Below are positions 7,167 to 10,993 of a DNA stretch of 10,993 nucleotides, piece after piece. Source of the stretch: JACMLD01 sp033761915. Its GTDB lineage: Bacteria; Bacteroidota; Bacteroidia; Chitinophagales; Chitinophagaceae. Position 1 is the stretch's first letter; the number at the start of each line of letters is the position of its first letter. Below the pieces are notes generated by a model. That model was not told the origin of the DNA, did not search any database, and was given only the letters and a program-made list of their open reading frames with translations. The translations under genes were made by a program, and so were the position numbers. Where the stretch lies: contig JANRMC010000301.1 in assembly GCA_033761915.1 (NCBI GenBank), positions 1 through 10,993 of the forward strand, written 5' to 3'.

Positions 7167-7217
7167 CAACCCTGAAAGGGTTGAATGTGATTAACAAATG
7201 GTGAAACCGGTGGAAAA
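7167..7217 (+). repeat. REP-like unit E, second hairpin decayed
   Basis: CAACCCT-GAA-AGGGTTG (7167-7183) is a perfect stem followed by AATGTGATTA. The second hairpin keeps its right arm ACCGGTGG and the GGAAAAG tail, but the left arm reads CAAATGGT, so only three or four pairs remain (7200-7208). It appears to be a degenerating copy. Confidence 0.7.
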
Positions 7218-7287
7218 GATGAGCAAAGAACAGAACGTACAAGTGAGTGACACAACGATGTTGAACAGAATTACTAAAGCTGGTAAC

Positions 7288-9297
7288 ATGAAAAAAACAA
7301 TACTCATAACAGTCATGTTGCTATCACAAAAGATGATGGCACAAACAGGTTTGGTAAATACACAAGCCAGTCCGCATGCAAAACTAACCAGCGTTGGCAT
7401 GAGTGATGTACAATGGACAAAAGGATTTTGGGCCGAACGCTTTGCTGTTTGCCGGGATGCCATGGTGCCGCAGCTCTGGAATATTTATACCAGCGATACT
7501 ATATGCTACTCCTTCAAAAATTTTAAAGTAGCAGCGGGTATTGATACTGGACGTTTTCGTGGCCCGTCTTTTCATGATGGTGATTTTTATAAAACACTGG
7601 AAGCTGTTGCTGCTATGTATGCGGCAACAAAAGATAAAAAGCTGGATGCCATGATGGATGATGCTATTGCCGTAATTGCAAAAGCGCAGAAAGCTGATGG
7701 ATGTATTTATACCAAAAACATTATTGAACAAAAGAAGAACGGGCAGGAAAAAATGTTTGATGATAAGCTGAGTTTTGAAGCGTACAACTTTGGCCACCTG
7801 ATGACCGCAGCCTGTGTCCATTACCGGGCAACGGGAAAAAATACGTTACTTGACATTGCAAAAAAAGCCGCTGACTTTTTAATTGGCTTTTACAATACCG
7901 CTTCACCTGAACAGGCACGCAATGCTATTTGCCCTTCGCATTATATGGGGTTGATAGAATTATACAGAACCACCGGAGAAAAAAAATATTTAGCCCTCGT
8001 AAACAAACTCATTGACATAAGAGGGACTGTTGAAGGAACTGATGATAACAGCGACAGGCAACCTTTCCGGGATATGAATAAAATTGTGGGTCATGCCGTA
8101 AGGGCCAATTATTTAATGGCAGGAGTGGCAGATGTGTATGCTGAAACAGGAGATAAAACCTTACTGACTACTTTAAATAAATTGTGGGATAATGTCATCA
8201 ACACCAAAATGTATGTAACCGGTGGTTGCGGTGCTTTGTATGATGGCGTATCAGTTGACGGCACTTCTTACAAACCCGATACAGTGCAGAAAGTACACCA
8301 GAGTTACGGAAGAGATTTTCAGTTGCCCAATTTTAGTGCACACAACGAAACTTGTGCAAACATTGGCAATGTGTTGTTTAACTGGCGCATGTTTTTATTA
8401 ACGGGTGAAAATAAATATATGGATGTGGTGGAGCTGGCTTTATACAACAGTGTACTCAGCGGCATTAGCATGGATGGCACCAAATTCTTTTACACCAATC
8501 CGCTGGCTGCAGCTGCAAACTATCCGTATCATTTACGTTGGGAAGGTGGCCGCATTCCTTACATCAGCAAATCCAATTGCTGCCCGCCCAATACGGTGCG
8601 TACTATTGCAGAGGTTAACAATTATATGTACAGCATTGGCGAAAAAGGGTTGTATATAAATATGTATGGCGGTAATACATTGAACACCGAACTGCATGAT
8701 GGTACCAAACTGAAACTGGAACAAACAACCAATTATCCGTGGGATGGAAAGATTACTGTAACGATAAAAGAAGCTACAAGTAATCCAGTAAATATTTTTC
8801 TCCGCATTCCGGGCTGGTGTAAATCTTTTCAATTAAAAATTAATGGAAAAGTACCCTTTGTAACAGACAGGGATGGTGGTTTTGTAATTGCCGGAGGTAA
8901 TTGGAATGCAGGAGATAAAATTGAATTGACATTAGATATGCCTGCCACATTATTAGAAAGCAATCCACTGGTGGAAGAAACAAAAAACCAGGTAACAGTA
9001 AAAAGAGGGCCGGTAGTTTATTGTATGGAGAGTGCAGATTTACCCAATCAAAGTGTATTTGATGTGGCAATTCCTGCTGCAATTAAACTGCAACCTGTAG
9101 CAATGAAAATTGCAGAAGGAAAAATTGTTGCATTAACCGGGCAAGCAAAACTATTGCAAAGCGGTAGCTGGAAAAACACCTTGTATAAAGAAGTAAATAC
9201 GAATTATAAAACTGTAAACATTAAACTCATTCCCTACTATGCATGGGCCAACCGTGGCAAAACGGACATGACGGTGTGGATGAATTTGATGCGGTAA
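7288..9297 (+). CDS. GH127-type beta-L-arabinofuranosidase-like enzyme, secreted
   Basis: This 669-residue protein starts with a signal peptide, KK charge then a hydrophobic stretch, with likely cleavage after MMA (residue 18) before QTG; this fixes ATG 7288 as the start rather than the in-frame ATG 7198 inside a repeat. RGPSFHDGDFYKTLEA (91-106), NFGH (167-170) and GHAVRANYLMAG (268-279) are typical of the GH127 alpha/alpha barrel. NETCANIG (353-360) and SNCCPPN (429-435) hold Glu354, Cys356, Cys431 and Cys432, which match the zinc-cysteine site of characterised GH127 enzymes, where one Cys is the nucleophile. C-terminal beta domains follow (about 450-669). Such enzymes release beta-L-arabinofuranose from plant glycans in the periplasm. 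The stretch before ETC (YGRDFQLPN, 340-348) is shorter than in the Bifidobacterium enzyme as I recall it, so the acid/base residue is not obvious. It may share a transcript with the RuBisCO-like gene 121 bases on. Confidence 0.9.
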   Translation: MKKTILITVMLLSQKMMAQTGLVNTQASPHAKLTSVGMSDVQWTKGFWAERFAVCRDAMVPQLWNIYTSDTICYSFKNFKVAAGIDTGRFRGPSFHDGDFYKTLEAVAAMYAATKDKKLDAMMDDAIAVIAKAQKADGCIYTKNIIEQKKNGQEKMFDDKLSFEAYNFGHLMTAACVHYRATGKNTLLDIAKKAADFLIGFYNTASPEQARNAICPSHYMGLIELYRTTGEKKYLALVNKLIDIRGTVEGTDDNSDRQPFRDMNKIVGHAVRANYLMAGVADVYAETGDKTLLTTLNKLWDNVINTKMYVTGGCGALYDGVSVDGTSYKPDTVQKVHQSYGRDFQLPNFSAHNETCANIGNVLFNWRMFLLTGENKYMDVVELALYNSVLSGISMDGTKFFYTNPLAAAANYPYHLRWEGGRIPYISKSNCCPPNTVRTIAEVNNYMYSIGEKGLYINMYGGNTLNTELHDGTKLKLEQTTNYPWDGKITVTIKEATSNPVNIFLRIPGWCKSFQLKINGKVPFVTDRDGGFVIAGGNWNAGDKIELTLDMPATLLESNPLVEETKNQVTVKRGPVVYCMESADLPNQSVFDVAIPAAIKLQPVAMKIAEGKIVALTGQAKLLQSGSWKNTLYKEVNTNYKTVNIKLIPYYAWANRGKTDMTVWMNLMR

Positions 9298-9418
9298 ATA
9301 TTTTTGTAACCAGCTGTAGTGCTACTATCAGCTTCTGTTGCGTCGCACACTTGTATTGTTAGAATACTATTGAGCAAAACATCTGTGTTAATCCGTGCAA
9401 TCTGTGAGAAAAAAAATT
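9298..9418. other. Intergenic gap with hairpin and triple short repeat before the RuBisCO-like gene
   Basis: An imperfect hairpin, AGCTGTAGT (9312-9320) with ACTA-T-CAGCT (9324-9333, one bulged T), lies shortly after the GH127 stop. Then TTGCGTCGCACAC gives a GC-richer patch. At 9381-9406 ATCTGTG, ATCCGTG and ATCTGTG occur at 9381, 9391 and 9400, a near ten-base periodic repeat ending 12 bases before the start codon. TATTTTTG at 9299-9306 fits the Bacteroidota -7 box TAnnTTTG, but no TTG box lies at proper spacing. It may carry a promoter or only dispersed repeats. Confidence 0.5.
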
Positions 9419-10663
9419 ATGGAAAGAATAACAGCGACATACTACATTGAAACGCCTTATGCTCCTGAAAAAGCGGCAGCGGTTTTAGCAGGTGAACAAT
9501 CATCAGGTACATTTGTAGCCGTGCCCGGTGAAACAGAAGAATTGAAACAGCGCTTTGCTGCAAGAGTGGAAAGTGTGGAAGTGTTAGAAACAGTAAATGA
9601 ACCGGCCATTCCCGGTGCCACCAGCAAAGAAGGAAAATATCACCGTGCCATAGTGAAGGTAAGCTGGAGTATTGAAAACTTTGGTAATAATTTACCCGTG
9701 ATGGTTTCAACATTGCAGGGCAATTTGTATGAGATAACACAATTCACCGGGTTGAAGCTGATGGATATTGAATTGCCTGCTTCATTTGAAAATCATTTCA
9801 GCGGACCAGCATTTGGTATTGAAGGTTGCAGAAAGTTAACAGGAGTGTATGAAAGGCCATTGATTGGAACCATCATCAAACCATCCATCGGTTTAACGCC
9901 GGAGCAAACCGCAGCAATGGTTAAAACATTGGCCGAAGCAGGAATTGATTTTATAAAAGATGATGAACTGCTTTCTTCTTCTGCCAATTCAAATTTTAAT
10001 GACCGGGTAGATGCAATCATGAAAGTCATCAATACGCATGCAGATAAAACAGGTAAGAAAGTGATGTATGCTTTCAACATCAGTGGTGAAGTGGATGAGA
10101 TGCAGCAACGGTATGAAAAAATTGTAAGCAGTGGCGGTACCTGTGCCTTGGTAAGCATTAACAGCGTGGGTTTGTCAGCAGCCAAAAAAATATGCGGGCA
10201 AAAACAACTGGCTATTCATGCACACCGCAATGGCTGGGGTATGTTAACACGCCATCCATTATTGGGAATTGATTTTAAAGCTTATCAAAAAATTTGGCGG
10301 TTGGCTGGCGTTGACCAGTTACATGTAAACGGCATACAAAACAAATTTTGGGAAAGCGATGACAGTGTGGTGGCTTCTATTGAAGCATGCTTGAAACCAA
10401 TGTACAATCATAAAACAGTTTTGCCGGTGGTATCATCCGGCCAATGGGGCGGCCAGGCTTTTGAAACATACAAAAGAACAAGAACAGTTGATTTATTATA
10501 CATGGCTGGTGGTGGCATCATGGCGCATCCAATGGGGGCACCAGCAGGTGTAACCGCATTGCAGCAGGCATGGAAAGCAGCGGTGGATGGATTGAGTTTG
10601 GAAGAAGCAGCGAAAGTGTATAAAGAGTTTGGGGAATCGGTGAAGAAATTCGGTAAAGTATAA
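9419..10663 (+). CDS. RuBisCO-like protein (large-subunit family), candidate sugar-acid-phosphate decarboxylase
   Basis: This 414-residue protein aligns along the RuBisCO large subunit: N-terminal domain (about 1-125), then TIM barrel. Compared with spinach numbering from memory: Glu26 (E60), Thr31 (T65), Asn102 (N123), Lys154 in GTIIKPSIGL (K175), Lys180-Asp-Asp-Glu183 (carbamylated K201, D203, E204), His269-Arg270 (H294-R295), His302 (H327), Lys309 (loop-6 K334), Ser340-Gly341 (S379-G380) and Gly364-366 (G403-G405). Ser156 stands where K177 should be and Gln342 where G381 should be, so carbon fixation is unlikely. Known RuBisCO-like proteins act as enolases, isomerases or decarboxylases on phosphorylated sugars; one decarboxylates 3-oxo-isoapionate 4-phosphate in apiose breakdown. 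I prefer ATG 9419 (MERITATYY); GTG 9395 would start inside the triple repeat. The neighbours are glycan hydrolases, and no RuBisCO small subunit or phosphoribulokinase is seen. Confidence 0.9.
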   Translation: MERITATYYIETPYAPEKAAAVLAGEQSSGTFVAVPGETEELKQRFAARVESVEVLETVNEPAIPGATSKEGKYHRAIVKVSWSIENFGNNLPVMVSTLQGNLYEITQFTGLKLMDIELPASFENHFSGPAFGIEGCRKLTGVYERPLIGTIIKPSIGLTPEQTAAMVKTLAEAGIDFIKDDELLSSSANSNFNDRVDAIMKVINTHADKTGKKVMYAFNISGEVDEMQQRYEKIVSSGGTCALVSINSVGLSAAKKICGQKQLAIHAHRNGWGMLTRHPLLGIDFKAYQKIWRLAGVDQLHVNGIQNKFWESDDSVVASIEACLKPMYNHKTVLPVVSSGQWGGQAFETYKRTRTVDLLYMAGGGIMAHPMGAPAGVTALQQAWKAAVDGLSLEEAAKVYKEFGESVKKFGKV

Positions 10664-10664
10664 T

Positions 10665-10679
10665 TGCTCCAGAGGAGCA
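10665..10679 (+). repeat. Hairpin directly after RuBisCO-like gene
   Basis: TGCTCC-AGA-GGAGCA, a perfect six-pair stem starting two bases after the stop codon. It shares the core GCTCC-nnn-GGAGC with the hairpin at 10713-10727 and so looks like a repeat of a second family. It could protect or end the transcript; only a weak T-rich stretch follows. Confidence 0.6.
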
Positions 10680-10712
10680 TTCTGTTTCTACAAAAATTTA
10701 AATAATAAAAAC

Positions 10713-10727
10713 GGCTCCGTAGGAGCC
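10713..10727 (+). repeat. Hairpin upstream of second RAYT gene
   Basis: GGCTCC-GTA-GGAGCC, a perfect six-pair stem ending eight bases before the start codon of the second transposase. Its place corresponds to that of unit B before the first transposase, suggesting it is the cognate repeat of this second RAYT. It would also lie over the ribosome-binding region. Confidence 0.65.
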
Positions 10728-10735
10728 ACCTGAAT

Positions 10736-10993
10736 ATGGCAAATACATTTTCGCAGATATATTTACAATTTGTGTTTGCAATAAAACACCGCCAATGCCT
10801 CATTCCTAAAGAGCATAAGGAAGAAGTGCATAAATATATTACAGGATTAGTACAGAACCGAAAAGCAAAAATGCTGGCTGTGCATTGCATGCCAAATCAC
10901 ATTCACTTATTTGTAGGTTTTAAACCTGTAATGTAAATATCAGATTTCGTGAAAGAAATTAAAGTAGAGAGTAATGAGTTTATCAATTCAAAA
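10736..10993 (+). pseudogene. Second RAYT / IS200-like transposase, interrupted by in-frame stop, cut by window end
   Basis: From ATG 10736 the frame gives 66 residues, MANTFSQIYLQFVFA at the start and CMPNHIHLFVGFKPVM at the end, with HUH residues His55 and His57. A TAA at 10934-10936 ends it there. The same frame continues for 19 codons to the window edge as ISDFVKEIKVESNEF and so on, which matches the helix after the HUH motif in intact relatives (compare VSLADYVKDIK in the first transposase). The stop sits where a residue such as Ser would be expected; TCA to TAA is one base change. The catalytic Tyr would lie beyond the window. It therefore seems a recently broken gene, unless the stop is a sequencing error. 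It is clearly another subfamily than the transposase at 6520-6966. Confidence 0.8.

Larger units (their letters stand above)
6381..7217. mobile_element. RAYT transposase gene with bracketing REP-like hairpin units
   Basis: The interval between the GH78 and GH127 genes holds one intact RAYT-type transposase gene and at least five GAA-loop repeat units: two upstream in plus orientation, one directly downstream in minus orientation, and two more in plus orientation. In known REP/RAYT systems a single-copy Y1 HUH transposase is flanked by the palindromic repeats it acts on, often in head-to-tail and inverted pairs, which this layout matches. No longer terminal repeats or target duplications were seen, so exact limits are uncertain. 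Confidence 0.65.
6967..7287. other. 321-base non-coding region between RAYT and GH127 genes
   Basis: I see no gene here. The stretch is filled by REP-like units C, D and E plus a group of other hairpins between 6997 and 7064 (each listed separately), then about 70 bases of plain sequence leading to the GH127 start. The GH127 frame is open back to 7198, but that extension is translated repeat tail followed by sequence without the features of a protein start. Confidence 0.7.

Noticed and set aside
6381..7217. CRISPR array
   Set aside because: The repeats are hairpin pairs of unequal spacing and mixed orientation, without uniform spacers or cas genes.
7198..7287. 30-residue N-terminal extension of the GH127 protein from an in-frame ATG at 7198
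   Set aside because: Its first codons are the tail of repeat unit E, and a clear signal peptide starts at ATG 7288; an N-terminal extension would bury it.
9299..9306. TATTTTTG as a -7 promoter box for the RuBisCO-like gene
   Set aside because: No TTG-type box was found 17-23 bases upstream; the match alone is expected by chance in AT-rich DNA.
9395..9418. GTG start for the RuBisCO-like protein
   Set aside because: It lies inside the ATCYGTG repeat, and the added residues show no family character; ATG 9419 leads directly into the conserved N-terminus.
9419..10663. Genuine carbon-fixing RuBisCO
   Set aside because: The Lys177 position is Ser, the G381 position is Gln, and neither a small subunit nor phosphoribulokinase is present.
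1..10993. tRNA or rRNA genes
   Set aside because: No cloverleaf-like arrangement with a GTTCRA T-loop and no rRNA core sequence was recognised on either strand by eye.

Overview
The window most likely comes from a Bacteroidota chromosome, probably Chitinophagaceae or a close relative. This rests on the AT-rich composition, the near absence of Shine-Dalgarno sequences before clear start codons, the kinds of glycoside hydrolases, and small IS200-like (RAYT) transposases with GAA-loop repeat hairpins. The assignment is by eye and was not tested by any search. All genes lie on the plus strand and appear to form a carbohydrate-use locus.

Layout. Positions 1-1053 hold the body of a Gfo/Idh/MocA sugar dehydrogenase whose first residues lie before the window. 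A sodium:solute symporter (1094-2683) and an MFS sugar-porter-type transporter (2711-4078) follow with gaps of 40 and 27 bases, so these three look like one transcript. After a 178-base gap comes a GH78 alpha-L-rhamnosidase-like protein with no signal peptide (4257-6380, stop codon to 6383). A mobile-repeat island (about 6381-7217) comes next, with an intact RAYT transposase gene (6520-6966) bracketed by paired hairpins. Then come a secreted GH127 beta-L-arabinofuranosidase-like enzyme (7288-9297), a RuBisCO-like protein (9419-10663), two further hairpins of another type, and a second RAYT gene that is broken by an in-frame stop and runs off the window end.

How the genes may work together. 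GH78 and GH127 families release L-rhamnose and beta-L-arabinofuranose. The two transporters would bring sugars in, and the dehydrogenase would oxidise a sugar or sugar derivative. The RuBisCO-like protein is the unusual member. It keeps nearly all RuBisCO active-site positions (the carbamylated-lysine motif KDDE, loop-6 Lys, both His) but has Ser at the position of RuBisCO Lys177. In known biology, one RuBisCO-like family decarboxylates 3-oxo-isoapionate 4-phosphate in D-apiose breakdown, and D-apiose dehydrogenases are Gfo/Idh/MocA proteins. Apiose, rhamnose and beta-L-arabinofuranose all occur in the pectin rhamnogalacturonan II. The working hypothesis is therefore a branched-sugar (apiose-like) catabolic locus. 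It is an inference: no kinase, lactonase, GH140 apiosidase or SusC/SusD pair is visible here.
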